This document shows, in pieces, positions 15,533 through 24,335 of a stretch of DNA of 64,000 bases. Positions within the stretch are counted from its first letter, which is position 1; every line of letters begins with the position of its first letter. The position numbers were made by a program, and so were the translations under genes. The stretch is from NCBI GenBank assembly GCA_029167045.1, contig JARFPK010000004.1, forward strand, positions 21,364-85,363, written 5' to 3'. The notes under the pieces are model-generated. The model saw nothing but the letters and a program-made list of their open reading frames with translations. It had not been told where the DNA came from and did no database searches. This DNA comes from Candidatus Methanocrinis natronophilus. GTDB lineage: Archaea; Halobacteriota; Methanosarcinia; Methanotrichales; Methanotrichaceae.

Positions 15533-16706
15533 CTCTCCACCTGCGACCCCGGCGGTCCGGGTCGACGGCGCTCATCTCAAGCCCCGGGACGATCACCCTC
15601 ACCACGGGGACTCCGATCTCCTCTCGGGTGAGGTCGACGACGATCGCCCGGTCTATCCCCGCCCCTCTGAGCCGTTTGAGCATCAGGCGGATATCGTCGA
15701 GGAAGTCCTCGCTATCCTGGGATCTGATATCGGAGAAGGGTTTTGTTCCGGAGTCGACGAACCAGTGTCTGTTCAGCCTCTTCGTCCTCTCGTAGCCGAT
15801 CTCTCTTCTGAAGTCCGCCGTCTTCGTATCCTCCCTCGCCCCGTGGATCTGGGTCAGCCTCGACTGGGCGACCTCCGTCAGGGCCCGCAGAACGGCGACC
15901 TCCGCGGAGGTGTGAGTCCCCATACCGATGGTGAGGAGGGCGGGGTCCTTCAGCCTCAGGTCGTCGGAGGCGGCCGCGATGGTCGGTACGTCGACGTCGC
16001 TGGTGATGTCCTTGATCCTCACCTCCACCTCGGCTCGGGCGAACTTCTCCAAAAGCTCCGCCGCCAGGCCGTCTTCGACCTCCCTGACCAGGGGGCCGGT
16101 ATCCTTCACCGCCTCGACCAGAGACCAGGCGTCCCTCTCGATCACCTCGGAGAGGCCGTGGAAGACCGCCTCCTCCAGGACGTTCCCGGAGGCGAGGCCG
16201 TTGGTGTTCGTCCTGAAGAGCTGGGGGTACTCCTTCGGGAGGGGGTGGAAGACTCCGCTCGCCGGGACCATCACCTCTTCATCCCTCATCAGGTCGTAGC
16301 CGGTGACCCACGGTATCGCCATCTGCGGGTCTGACTCCTGGGGGATGACAAGAGACCTCGGGTCGATGGCAGCCGTCTCCGCCATCAGCTTCGAGAAGGT
16401 CTCGACCCGAAGCCTCCTGTCGTGGACCTCGGCGGAGTACCGCTCTATACCCTCCATCATCGCCGAGACCCTCGCCTCGGCCGGAGTCGCCCCCTTGCCG
16501 TTGTAGACGGAGATCGCCCCCTTCTCCGCCCCGGGCCTGATGCTGGAGAAGACGGGGATACCTATCCGGTCGAGGTCGGTGATGTCAGCCACCCTTGTTA
16601 TTCCCGCCAGCTCCATCTTGGGCGCTATCCTTTCGAGGGTCTCCTCCGGGGAGAAGGCCCGATGAGTGTCGGTCTTGTACTTTTTTATGCATGACCTGAG
16701 GATCAT
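15495..16706 (-). CDS. ycaO: YcaO-type cyclodehydratase/thioamidase (McrA thioglycine formation)
   Basis: 403 residues. Family landmarks include the start [38 protein letters not shown] (ATP-binding segment), [27 protein letters not shown] and [12 protein letters not shown]. YcaO activates the peptide amide carbonyl with ATP; with TfuA and a sulfide donor it makes the thioglycine of McrA. First gene of the ycaO-tfuA-moaD operon. The C-terminus is Arg-rich and dispensable-looking. Substrate assignment rests on methanogen context and the tfuA neighbour. Confidence 0.92.
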   Translation of the reverse strand: MILRSCIKKYKTDTHRAFSPEETLERIAPKMELAGITRVADITDLDRIGIPVFSSIRPGAEKGAISVYNGKGATPAEARVSAMMEGIERYSAEVHDRRLRVETFSKLMAETAAIDPRSLVIPQESDPQMAIPWVTGYDLMRDEEVMVPASGVFHPLPKEYPQLFRTNTNGLASGNVLEEAVFHGLSEVIERDAWSLVEAVKDTGPLVREVEDGLAAELLEKFARAEVEVRIKDITSDVDVPTIAAASDDLRLKDPALLTIGMGTHTSAEVAVLRALTEVAQSRLTQIHGAREDTKTADFRREIGYERTKRLNRHWFVDSGTKPFSDIRSQDSEDFLDDIRLMLKRLRGAGIDRAIVVDLTREEIGVPVVRVIVPGLEMSAVDPDRRGRRWRDEVKRHRRLSRA

Positions 16707-16895
16707 CCGGGATCAACTCTTGAGGTTTAGGAAGTCGGGCGTTTTTGATCGGTCCCTTCGGCATCATCATTCGAATTCTATCATCCATTCTGCCGAAGGT
16801 CGACCCCCGGCCTGGCAGAGGTCGTCTCTCTGCCCCTAAATACGTATCGGGTTTGGGGGCCGCAGACCGGGGGGGGGGGTCCGCTGAGCCCTCCC

Positions 16896-18173
16896 TCAGA
16901 TCGAAGCGAGATAGATCCAGTAGACCAGCAGGTTAAGGGCCGTCAGGGGGGCACCCACCTTCATAAAATCGGTGAAGGTGACGACGACGCCCCTCCTCTC
17001 GGCGTTCTGGACGATGATGACGTTGGAGGCGGCCCCGATGATCGTCAGGTTTCCGGCGATCGTCGACCCGGCGGCTAGGGCCATCATCCCCAGGACGGAA
17101 CCGTCGAAGGCGGAGAGGAGGGGTAGGTATAGGGCGACGAAGGGGACGTTGGATATGAACTGGCTGATGAGGGTGGAGGTCGCGAGGATGACGGGAAGGG
17201 AGGTCGGATCGAGGGGCCAGCTGTTCAATGCCCCCTGGAAGAAGCCCCCGTTCCAGACGCTCTCCATCAGAACAAACATCGATGCGAAGAAGGCGAGGGT
17301 CCGCCAGTCGACCTTCATCGCCAGCTCAAGCTTGCGGCGGCTTAAGAGGAGGATGGGAAGGGCGGATAAGAGGGCGATCTCCGTCAGGCCGATGGGGGAG
17401 GGAAAGCCTAGGGAGACGGAGACGATCTTGAGGCTGATGAGAAAGACCACCATGGCCAGGGATGCCTTCGAGAGGCGGGCGAGGTCTTTATCCCTGACGG
17501 GGTCGTCGGCGTGGTTGAGGATCCGGGGGCCGAACTCATCTCTATAAAAGATCCTCAAGACCCCGAAGGCGATGAGGAGGTTTACCGCCGTCGGGAGGGC
17601 GAGGTAGCGCAAGAAGGTGACGAAGGGGTTGGGGATCCCCCCGCCGAGGGCGATGAGGAGGTTCTGGGGGTTTCCGATGGGGCTGGCGACCGACCCGATC
17701 GTCACCCCGAAGGCGAGGGAGAGGAGGAGGAGCTTCGGGGATATCTCGTACTTTCTTGCGAAGGAGAGGAGAAGGGGAGTTGCGACTATGGCGAGGGTGT
17801 CGTTCATCAGCATCGCCGAGAGAAAGCCGGCCCCGAAGAGGACCGCCAGGACGAGCTCGTCGACGGACCGGGCCCTCCTGAAGATCCGCCCCGCTAGGTT
17901 CGCGAGGTAGCCGCTCTCCTCCAGGGCGACCCCGACGACGAACATCCCGAAGAGAAAGAGCATCACATCCATGTGAACCGCTCTCGCGGCCTCGGCCGGG
18001 GATATGGAGCCGGAGACGAGGACGGCGGCTGCCCCCGCCGTCATGATCTGCCAGATCATGATCCGGGTCCTGAAGAGCTGCCGGGCGGCGATGGCGGCGA
18101 GGACCGCCGCCAGTACCAGGAGGGAGAAATTTTCGGGGGAGAGGATCTCTGATGAGGCTGGAATCTCGAACAT
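16896..18173 (-). CDS. SLC13/ArsB-type anion or sodium:anion transporter
   Basis: 425 residues, almost wholly hydrophobic with about 11-12 membrane segments. Two typical inverted repeat motifs appear: LSAMLMNDTLAIVATPLLLS in the first half and IGNPQNLLIALGGG, then SNVPFVALYLPLL and AGSTIAGNLTIIGAASNVIIV in the second. These place it in the ion-transporter (IT) superfamily with ArsB, NhaD and CitT. No arsR or arsenate gene is nearby, so arsenite export is not implied. A long AT tract lies upstream of its start. Confidence 0.85.
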   Translation of the reverse strand: MFEIPASSEILSPENFSLLVLAAVLAAIAARQLFRTRIMIWQIMTAGAAAVLVSGSISPAEAARAVHMDVMLFLFGMFVVGVALEESGYLANLAGRIFRRARSVDELVLAVLFGAGFLSAMLMNDTLAIVATPLLLSFARKYEISPKLLLLSLAFGVTIGSVASPIGNPQNLLIALGGGIPNPFVTFLRYLALPTAVNLLIAFGVLRIFYRDEFGPRILNHADDPVRDKDLARLSKASLAMVVFLISLKIVSVSLGFPSPIGLTEIALLSALPILLLSRRKLELAMKVDWRTLAFFASMFVLMESVWNGGFFQGALNSWPLDPTSLPVILATSTLISQFISNVPFVALYLPLLSAFDGSVLGMMALAAGSTIAGNLTIIGAASNVIIVQNAERRGVVVTFTDFMKVGAPLTALNLLVYWIYLASI

Positions 18174-18238
18174 GGGGTCTCGGGGCTCTCGGCGAGCTAT
18201 CTCATAGTTCCGTCATTAATTGAAATATAAGTTGAAAA

Positions 18239-18256
18239 ATATATATATATATATAT
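18239..18256 (+). repeat. (AT)9 microsatellite
   Basis: Nine AT dinucleotides between the transporter start (18173) and the end of the translin-family gene (18274). On the minus strand it can serve as a TATA region for the transporter. Confidence 0.7.
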
Positions 18257-18273
18257 GGTTTGACCTCCCGATC

Positions 18274-18915
18274 TCATGGAGGCCGATATATCCGCTCCTC
18301 GATCTCCCGCAGCTGCACCTCCAGCCTCTTCTGGCCGATGGCGTTGGTGAGGTCGCCTCGGGTCCGGTCCAGGAGGGAGCGGGCCACGTCCCCCTTCCGC
18401 CGCATCCCCTTGGTGACGGCGTCGGGGTAGTCGAAGGAGATCAGGAGGTGGTATATCTCCTCCATCGCCTCGAGGTGGACCTCCCCCTCCTCGGGCCTCC
18501 CCTGCCTGATGAGGTCGAGGATATGACGCCTCAGCTCCCCGACGGCGTCGCCCAGCCCTGCCACGTAGCCCGTCATCTCGACCCCCACCTCTCCGGGGGC
18601 CGGCATCCTCGCCTCGGCGATGATGGAGAAGACGATCCTCGCCTCGGCGTACTCCTGCTCCGCGCCGTCGACGAGGCCGGAGTAGCGAACGTCAGGATGC
18701 TCTTTCAGGAGATCCAGGATCTCCGCCAGGGCCTCCCCCGCCTGGCAGATTAGGTCCCGGGCCTTATCGATCTCGCCCCGGTGGACCGACCTGATGGCCG
18801 CCCCCGACCTTCTGACGACGACCCTCGTCAGGGCGAGGGCCTCCTCCCGGGCCCGGTCCTTCGCTTCGAAGGAGGCGGATATCTCCTCGGCGAGCTCCTC
18901 GATGGGGGTTTTCAT
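18274..18915 (-). CDS. Translin-family protein
   Basis: 213 residues, all helical, matching archaeal translin-like proteins (COG2178): an N-terminal helix pair, then EARIVFSIIAEARMPAP, GYVAGLGDAVGELRRHILDLI and the hallmark YHLLISFDYPDAVTKGMRRKGDVARSLLDRTRGDL. Eukaryal translin binds single-stranded nucleic acid and with TRAX forms an RNase. The ATG overlaps the upstream stop (ATGA). Last gene of an operon with aRF1, consistent with RNA or translation work. Confidence 0.9.
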   Translation of the reverse strand: MKTPIEELAEEISASFEAKDRAREEALALTRVVVRRSGAAIRSVHRGEIDKARDLICQAGEALAEILDLLKEHPDVRYSGLVDGAEQEYAEARIVFSIIAEARMPAPGEVGVEMTGYVAGLGDAVGELRRHILDLIRQGRPEEGEVHLEAMEEIYHLLISFDYPDAVTKGMRRKGDVARSLLDRTRGDLTNAIGQKRLEVQLREIEERIYRPP

Positions 18916-19685
18916 CCCAGCACCTCCATAAAAGGCTTCAGGTTCCTCATGGACTGGGACCCCTGGACTAGGGTCCGCGCCTCGGTGACGAGCCTCCCAT
19001 CGAACCCCTCCAGGGCCTTTCCCACCTTTCGCCAGTTGACGTTGCCGCCCTTGACGGGGAGGTGCTCGTCCCTCGCCCCCTTGTTGTCGTGGATGTGGAC
19101 GTGGATCATCTCATCCCTCAGGGCGAAGAACCCCTCGACGTTGCCGTTGGTGTTGGCGTGGCCTACGTCGAAGACGAAACCCAGGTTCTCCCTCCCGACC
19201 GTCTCGATCATCCCCCTGATCTCGACGGGGGTCCTTCCCAGCATCGACTCGATATTCAGCATATTCTCGACGGCTATCCTCATGCCGAAGTCGGCGGCGT
19301 GGTCGCATATCGTCGAGAGGCCGAGGATGTTCTGCTCCCAGGCCCGGTCCGGCATCTGTTTGCCCAGGGGCGAGAGGTAGCCGGGGTGGACGACGGCCAG
19401 GCCGCAGAAATCTGAGGCGAGGCTGATGCACTCCTTCATCTGCCGGACCGTCTCCTCCCAGATAGGCTGGTTCATGCTGGCGAGGTTGAGGTCGGAGTAG
19501 GGGAGGTGGACGGTGATGACTAGGTCGGTCGTCTCGACGATCTCCCTCGCCAGGGGGAGGGTCTCGACCGATAACCTCTGCCTCCCCTCGTTGACTATCT
19601 CCCAGCCGGAGTAGCCGAGCTCCTCCAGCTGGTACGCCCAGTCGAAGGGCTGATCGACGAGGGCGCTCGACGAGAAGCTAAACAT
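18912..19685 (-). CDS. Xylose isomerase-like TIM-barrel protein
   Basis: 257 residues from the ATG at 19685, which follows TGGAGGATC; an upstream frame to 19721 overlaps the neighbour too far. TIM-barrel sugar-phosphate isomerase/AP endonuclease 2 family: LVITVHLPYSDLNLAS, GLAVVHPGYLSP, RIAVENMLNIESM, LGFVFDVGHANTNG, IHVHIHDNKGARDEH. The His, Glu, Asp and His residues in these motifs are the expected metal ligands. Could be an isomerase or endonuclease IV-like; the operon gives no clear choice. Confidence 0.8.
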   Translation of the reverse strand: MFSFSSSALVDQPFDWAYQLEELGYSGWEIVNEGRQRLSVETLPLAREIVETTDLVITVHLPYSDLNLASMNQPIWEETVRQMKECISLASDFCGLAVVHPGYLSPLGKQMPDRAWEQNILGLSTICDHAADFGMRIAVENMLNIESMLGRTPVEIRGMIETVGRENLGFVFDVGHANTNGNVEGFFALRDEMIHVHIHDNKGARDEHLPVKGGNVNWRKVGKALEGFDGRLVTEARTLVQGSQSMRNLKPFMEVLG

Positions 19686-20088
19686 GATCCTCCAGGCCGA
19701 TCTCCTCCACAGGCTTCCCATCGAAGGTCTGGGGGGCGAGCCAGTCGACGAGGATCTCCGGCCCCCGGATCTCGACGTGGATAGAGCCGAGGGGCTCCTC
19801 TCCGGGGGGGAAGCTTATCCTGCCCACAGTTGCTGCCTGCTTGTTAAGCCTGAACTGGAGGGCGTCGCCTACCCTTCCGGCGAGGAATACAGACCTGGCG
19901 GTGTCTAGGATCCTCTGCTCCCTCAGGAGGCGGTGGAAGGTCGATAGCGCCTCCGCCCCGCCTCGCCCTTCGATCCTCTCCTCGGTCGCCTCCAGGGCGA
20001 TCCCGGGAAAGAGGATCTCCAGGGCAGAAGCCACCTTCTCGGGGCTTTCCGTCGGTCTCAAGGGTGATATGACTCTGAGTTGTATCAT
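19678..20088 (-). CDS. UPF0201 family protein
   Basis: 136 residues: RVISPLRPTESPEKVASALE, FPGIALEATEERIEG, LREQRILDTARSVFLAGRVG, ALQFRLNKQAATVGRISFPP. This is the archaeal UPF0201/COG1931 pattern, whose structure resembles RNA-binding exosome-associated folds. ATG follows GGTGGAGG. Sits between aRF1 and a TIM-barrel gene in a tight operon. Function unknown. Confidence 0.8.
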   Translation of the reverse strand: MIQLRVISPLRPTESPEKVASALEILFPGIALEATEERIEGRGGAEALSTFHRLLREQRILDTARSVFLAGRVGDALQFRLNKQAATVGRISFPPGEEPLGSIHVEIRGPEILVDWLAPQTFDGKPVEEIGLEDHV

Positions 20089-20096
20089 CCTCCACC

Positions 20097-21338
20097 TCAG
20101 ACGCTGCTCGTCCTGAACCGCAGGATAGCGGCGATCCCGCCGAAGGCCCGGTAGAGCTGGGACCCCTCCTCAAACTCGGTGGATATGATCTTGACGGAGC
20201 TGCCGCTATCCTCCGCCATCCGCGAGAGGTCGGCTATTATATCCTCCTCGTCGGCGATCTCGAGCTGGGAGCCGCACTTCTTACAGTTCTCGGGGGGAGG
20301 AGAGTTCGGCGACCGTGTTAGATCCTCGGAGAAGTCGCATCCAGGGTTTGGGCACCTGATCTTGGCCCTCGTCTTGCGGAGGTCCTCGGAGAGGAGGAGA
20401 GTCTCCACCGCCCCCATTATCAGGTTCTCCCGGACCTCCTTCTCTCCGTAGGAGGCGAGCCCCTTCTCGCTGACGAGCTCCTTCATGAACCTCCTCATGA
20501 GGAGCTTCTCCTGGGTGACCTCCAGGTCCTGGAGCCTATCCTGGGCGGCGTCCACCAGCTCGTAGAGCCCCGACTCATCGGTGTAGGTGACGTCGAGGGC
20601 TTCCAGGACCTTCTGCTGGAGCTCGTGGTGGAGGAACTCGCCGTCGACGAACTCCTCCTTCGTCGGAGACGGCCCGCCTATGAGGATCCCCTCCAGGTCC
20701 TTTCGGTCTATCTGGAGGAACGCCTCGGTGGCGCTATCTCCTATCCTCTTGTAGAAGTCATGGATCGCGATCAACCTCAGCTGCTGAAACCTCCGGCTGC
20801 TCTGCCCCCCCTTCCTCTGCTTTCCGGGGACCGAGGAGGTGAGGTGCTTTATCGCATCCACCTGCTTTCCCCTGAGAACCCCGATCGTCGCCTCCCTCCT
20901 GTCTAAAACGATCAGACCGAAGGTCTTCTTGTCGGCGAGCATATCCTCGAGAGGGGTGAGGAAGAAGGAGGAGTCGCAGTGGTATCGGTAAGTGACTATC
21001 GGATCTGGAGGCTCCATAACCATGCTGTACATATCCGTTTTGTTGCTGCCGACGTCGACGGCCCCGACGAAGATGGCGACGCCGTTGGGAGGGGGCTTTG
21101 GGATCAGCCGAAGTCTCGCCATCACTGACTCGAGGGCGCTCTGGACGTTCGTCCGGGTCAGCTTCGACTTGATGTTTGCGGCCTGACCGTGCTCGTCCCG
21201 GAGCTGAGCCGTGACGTCCGAGATCTGCTTCTCGGGGGGGATGTAAAGGGAGATGAGCTCGGTGCCCCTTCCGGTCTTGCTCCTCAGGTCTTCCAGGAGC
21301 CTTTTAAATTCGTACTTCTCTTGGGCGGTAAATTCCAT
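20097..21338 (-). CDS. prf1: Archaeal peptide chain release factor aRF1
   Basis: 413 residues, normal for aRF1. Domain 1 carries the stop-codon reading NIKS motif (ANIKSKLTR, residues about 54-62). Domain 2 carries GGQ (RKGGQSSRRF, about 175-184) that triggers peptide release. Domain 3 follows, with a zinc-ribbon-like insertion (CPNPGCDF ... CKKCGS). Start ATG preceded by AGGAG. First gene of an operon with UPF0201, a TIM-barrel protein and translin. Confidence 0.97.
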   Translation of the reverse strand: MEFTAQEKYEFKRLLEDLRSKTGRGTELISLYIPPEKQISDVTAQLRDEHGQAANIKSKLTRTNVQSALESVMARLRLIPKPPPNGVAIFVGAVDVGSNKTDMYSMVMEPPDPIVTYRYHCDSSFFLTPLEDMLADKKTFGLIVLDRREATIGVLRGKQVDAIKHLTSSVPGKQRKGGQSSRRFQQLRLIAIHDFYKRIGDSATEAFLQIDRKDLEGILIGGPSPTKEEFVDGEFLHHELQQKVLEALDVTYTDESGLYELVDAAQDRLQDLEVTQEKLLMRRFMKELVSEKGLASYGEKEVRENLIMGAVETLLLSEDLRKTRAKIRCPNPGCDFSEDLTRSPNSPPPENCKKCGSQLEIADEEDIIADLSRMAEDSGSSVKIISTEFEEGSQLYRAFGGIAAILRFRTSSV

Positions 21339-21553
21339 CTGATATTCTCCTCAAAAAGGTCCCGATATCGGGGTCCGTCATCGATCTGGGAGCTTTCTGG
21401 CTGGGCGATCGTCTCTCTTGGAAGATGGTCACGCCCCTTATCTAGGTTTCGCCGTATGGCCATGATAACGGATACCTACGGCCGGGAGGTGGTCAGTCCC
21501 GGGATCGACCGCCCGAGGATAACCCTTTAGCTTCAGGTGTAATTCCAGAATAT

Positions 21554-22306
21554 ATGGATAGCAAGGTCGCGGTCATCGGAGGTACGGGGGTCGAGATGGT
21601 GGGGGAGGCGATCGGCATCGATACCCCTTTCGGCTGGGTGGAGGCGAAGGACGGAGAGGTGGCCGGCGACGGCCTCCTCTTCATCCCACGCCACGGGGAA
21701 GTCCACCTCCCCCCCCATCGCGTCAACTATAGAGCCCTCCTATGGGCTGCTAAGGCGTGGGGCGCTCGCCGGGTTATATCCACCAACACCGTCGGATCGA
21801 TGTCATGGCACCCCGTCGGAAGCTATGTCATCCCCGACGACTTCGTCGATTTCACCAAATCAAGGGCCTCGACCTTCTTCGAGGAGGAGGCGGTCCACGT
21901 CGATCTGACGGCTCCCTACTGCCCCGAGGTGAGGCGGGTCCTCGTCGATGGGGCGAAGGCCGCGAGCGGTCTAGTCTCCGGCGGGGTATACGTCTGCACC
22001 GAGGGGCCCCACCTGGAGAGCCCCGCTCAGATCCGGATGCTCCGGCGATTTGGAGACGTCGTCGGCATGACCGGCTACCCCGAGGTCGTCCTCGCCCGAG
22101 AGCTGGAGCTATGTTACGCCTCGATCTGCATCGTAACAAACCCCGCCGCCGGGATGAGGAAAGATTCGATGTCTGCTGCCGAGATCACAGCCGAGATGGA
22201 AAGATCTTCAGGCCTATTGATGGAGATCATAGCCGCCGCGGCATCGAAGATCCCGGAGGAGAGGGGCTGCTCCTGCGGCCGGGCCCTAGCCGAGGCGAGG
22301 CTATGA
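21554..22306 (+). CDS. S-methyl-5'-thioadenosine/thioinosine phosphorylase family
   Basis: 250 residues of the MTAP/PNP class II family: VAVIGGTGVEM, LLFIPRHGEVHLPPHRVNYRA, VISTNTVGSMSW, CTEGPHLESPAQIRM, GMTGYPEVVLARELELCYASI. It cleaves MTA, S-methylthioinosine or purine nucleosides with phosphate; archaeal versions often act on MTI after deamination of MTA. The substrate-determining residues cannot be settled by eye. Divergent from aRF1, no obvious ribosome site, so probably leaderless. Ends with a Cys-rich GCSCG tail. Confidence 0.88.
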   Translation: MDSKVAVIGGTGVEMVGEAIGIDTPFGWVEAKDGEVAGDGLLFIPRHGEVHLPPHRVNYRALLWAAKAWGARRVISTNTVGSMSWHPVGSYVIPDDFVDFTKSRASTFFEEEAVHVDLTAPYCPEVRRVLVDGAKAASGLVSGGVYVCTEGPHLESPAQIRMLRRFGDVVGMTGYPEVVLARELELCYASICIVTNPAAGMRKDSMSAAEITAEMERSSGLLMEIIAAAASKIPEERGCSCGRALAEARL

Positions 22307-22461
22307 TCTTGGAAGATCGATCGGGAGGAGAATCTTCGAATTTGGTGAACGGGATCATCGAAGACGGCGAACGGAACCTTCGGAAAGACCCCAAATCATC
22401 CTATGCAGATGGATGGGGAGCGAGGGACCAGACCCCAGCCGCTACCATCATATAGCTCCCA

Positions 22462-22836
22462 CTAAAGGACCGTCACGGTGACGCTCGCCTCGCTCATCGT
22501 GCCGGCGGCGTCAGCGGCCGTCAGGGTGACGACGTATCTGCCCTTGCTCATCTCCGACGGGGGCTTTGAGAAAGACCTCTCTTCGGATAGGGTTCCGTCG
22601 AGGGACGAAGACCACTGATACGTATAAGGAGGCTCACCTCCCCGGACCTCGCCATGGAAGCTGACCCTATCATCCCCGGAGAGGATAGAGCCGGTGGCCG
22701 GAGAGGTTATGACGACGGAGAGGGGGGATAGAGGACCATCCGATGGACCGCCTTCATCTTCGTTACCCTGATCCATGCATCCGGAGGAGAAGCATACCGC
22801 AACGCATATGAGAATCGATATCAGATACCCCTTCAT
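22462..22836 (-). CDS. Small lipoprotein with PKD-like domain
   Basis: 124 residues from the ATG at 22836 (GTGAGG is spaced correctly before it; GTG 22848 and ATG 22842 are alternatives). Signal peptide ends in a lipobox-like FSSGC, followed by an acidic linker and one PKD/Ig-like domain (VVITSPATGSILSGDDRVSF ... GEPPYTYQWSSSLDG ... GRYVVTLTAADAAGT). Likely anchored outside the cell. Placed just after cooC, but no functional link is evident. Confidence 0.7.
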   Translation of the reverse strand: MKGYLISILICVAVCFSSGCMDQGNEDEGGPSDGPLSPLSVVITSPATGSILSGDDRVSFHGEVRGGEPPYTYQWSSSLDGTLSEERSFSKPPSEMSKGRYVVTLTAADAAGTMSEASVTVTVL

Positions 22837-22857
22837 GATCATCCTCACATCCTAAGT

Positions 22858-23622
22858 TCAGCCTTCCAGGAGGCGGTCGACGATCTGCTTGGCAGCCACG
22901 ACCGCCGGGGAGTCGTCGGGGAGGTCGAAGACGGTCTTCCCCTGGTAGGCGACCTCGGTGAAGTTCGGGTCTTCGGGTATCGCTCCCAGGTACTTGAAGC
23001 CGAGGTCCTTAGCGGTCTTCTCGACCTTCTCCAGCATATCGGGCCTCGTCTTGTTGGCGACGACGTAGTAGCGCTCGATCCTCGTCCCCACCTCCCTGGC
23101 CACGTCCTTTATCCGCCTGAGGGTGTCTAGGCTCACCTTGCTGGCGTCGGTGACGATGATGGCATCGTGGATCTCCCCCGAGGTCTTCCTTGCTATATGC
23201 TCCACCCCGGCCTCACAGTCCATGAGGAGGTAGCCGTATCTATCGCCCTCTATGGTCTTCTCGAAGACAGCCTGGAGGAGGTCGTTGATGGCGCAGAAAC
23301 AGCCCGACCCCTCGCCCCGGCCCATGATCAGCATATCGTACCCCTCCTGCTCCCCCTCCATCAGGAGGGAGTCGAAGAGGTTCTGGAATATGTCAAGGCC
23401 GGTGAGCTCCGGGCTCTCTTCCCTCTGGCGTTTATATCTCTGGAGCATTTCGGAGACATTCGACGTCCCCCCCGACCCCAGGAGGCTCGCAAGGCACTCG
23501 TTGGCATCGGCGTCTACGGCCAGAATACCACCATCCCCTCTCCTGGCCAGCTCCCGGAGGATGAGGGCCGTCAGGGTCGTCTTTCCGGTTCCGCCCTTGC
23601 CGAAGAACCCGAGGATCTTCAT
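22858..23622 (-). CDS. cooC: CooC-type nickel insertion ATPase (CODH maturation)
   Basis: 254 residues, MinD/ParA-like: deviant Walker A GFFGKGGTGKTTL at the N-terminus, DADANECLASLLG, a Cys pair GCFCAIND (about residues 104-111) typical of CooC dimers that bind Ni, LLMDCEAGVEHIARKT and VANKTRPDM. CooC loads nickel into the C-cluster of CO dehydrogenase, central for acetate- or CO-using methanogens. Its ATG overlaps the S3Ae stop (ATGA). The CODH genes are not in the window. Confidence 0.85.
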   Translation of the reverse strand: MKILGFFGKGGTGKTTLTALILRELARRGDGGILAVDADANECLASLLGSGGTSNVSEMLQRYKRQREESPELTGLDIFQNLFDSLLMEGEQEGYDMLIMGRGEGSGCFCAINDLLQAVFEKTIEGDRYGYLLMDCEAGVEHIARKTSGEIHDAIIVTDASKVSLDTLRRIKDVAREVGTRIERYYVVANKTRPDMLEKVEKTAKDLGFKYLGAIPEDPNFTEVAYQGKTVFDLPDDSPAVVAAKQIVDRLLEG

Positions 23623-24215
23623 GAGGCCACGGGACCTGCGAGGATCTCTGTCTTCCTTATCTCAACGCGCCGGAGGGGGTAGATATCTTTCGCATCCTTG
23701 TATATGTCGAGGGATATCTTCCCCTGGACGACGTCTTGGATGAACTGGTTCAGTTCCAGGGCTCCTGCCTTATCCTTAATTATATTCGAGGCTATGTTTC
23801 TGATCGTCTTGACCTGGGTGCTCCTCGCCCTCTTCACCGTGAAGCAGCTCGGCTTGACCCTGACCTTATAACCGTCGCTGGTGGTGACGTCGATGATGGA
23901 GTCGATCCGCGACGTCCTCCTCTTGACCAGAGACCTTATGTAATCGCTGGTCAGCTCGTGGCCGACGAACATGGTGTAGGCCGAGTCGCCAGCCACCTGG
24001 TCCACCTTGAACTTGAGCTTCGTGTTCTGTTTGGAGAAGTTGTTCGTCATCTCTCCCAGGGTCGTCTCGATGACCCTTCCCATAAGCTTTGCCGGGTCGC
24101 TGGCCAGGGTCTCCCCCACGGGAGACTTTCCGAACATATCTGGACCTACGACCTTGTACCACTGCTTAGCCTTGACCTTCCTGCTGTCAGACTTCCTCTG
24201 TGACCTTCTCGCCAA
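23619..24215 (-). CDS. rps3ae: Ribosomal protein S3Ae (eS1)
   Basis: 198 residues: KAKQWYKVVGPDMFGKSPVGETLASDP, IETTLGEMTN, YTMFVGHELTSDYIRSLVKRR, SCFTVKRARSTQVKTIRNI. Archaeal/eukaryal-specific small-subunit protein at the platform. Start is TTG, supported by GGAGGATC four bases before it. Coupled by overlap to cooC, an uncommon pairing of a ribosomal and a metal-enzyme maturation gene. Confidence 0.95.
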   Translation of the reverse strand: MARRSQRKSDSRKVKAKQWYKVVGPDMFGKSPVGETLASDPAKLMGRVIETTLGEMTNNFSKQNTKLKFKVDQVAGDSAYTMFVGHELTSDYIRSLVKRRTSRIDSIIDVTTSDGYKVRVKPSCFTVKRARSTQVKTIRNIASNIIKDKAGALELNQFIQDVVQGKISLDIYKDAKDIYPLRRVEIRKTEILAGPVAS

Positions 24216-24335
24216 TAAAGATCCTCCAGTAAGGGTAATTACATCAGATCGCTTTCAGTGTAGACCCAAGCTCGCTGTATATAAAGAGATCGCCCCTCCC
24301 CCCGAAATTGGGGGGAGGTCGGGCGGTTCAGAGCC

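Noticed and set aside
18239..18256. AT microsatellite as a replication origin
   Set aside because: No cdc6/orc1 gene or origin-recognition repeats beside it; a promoter role is simpler.
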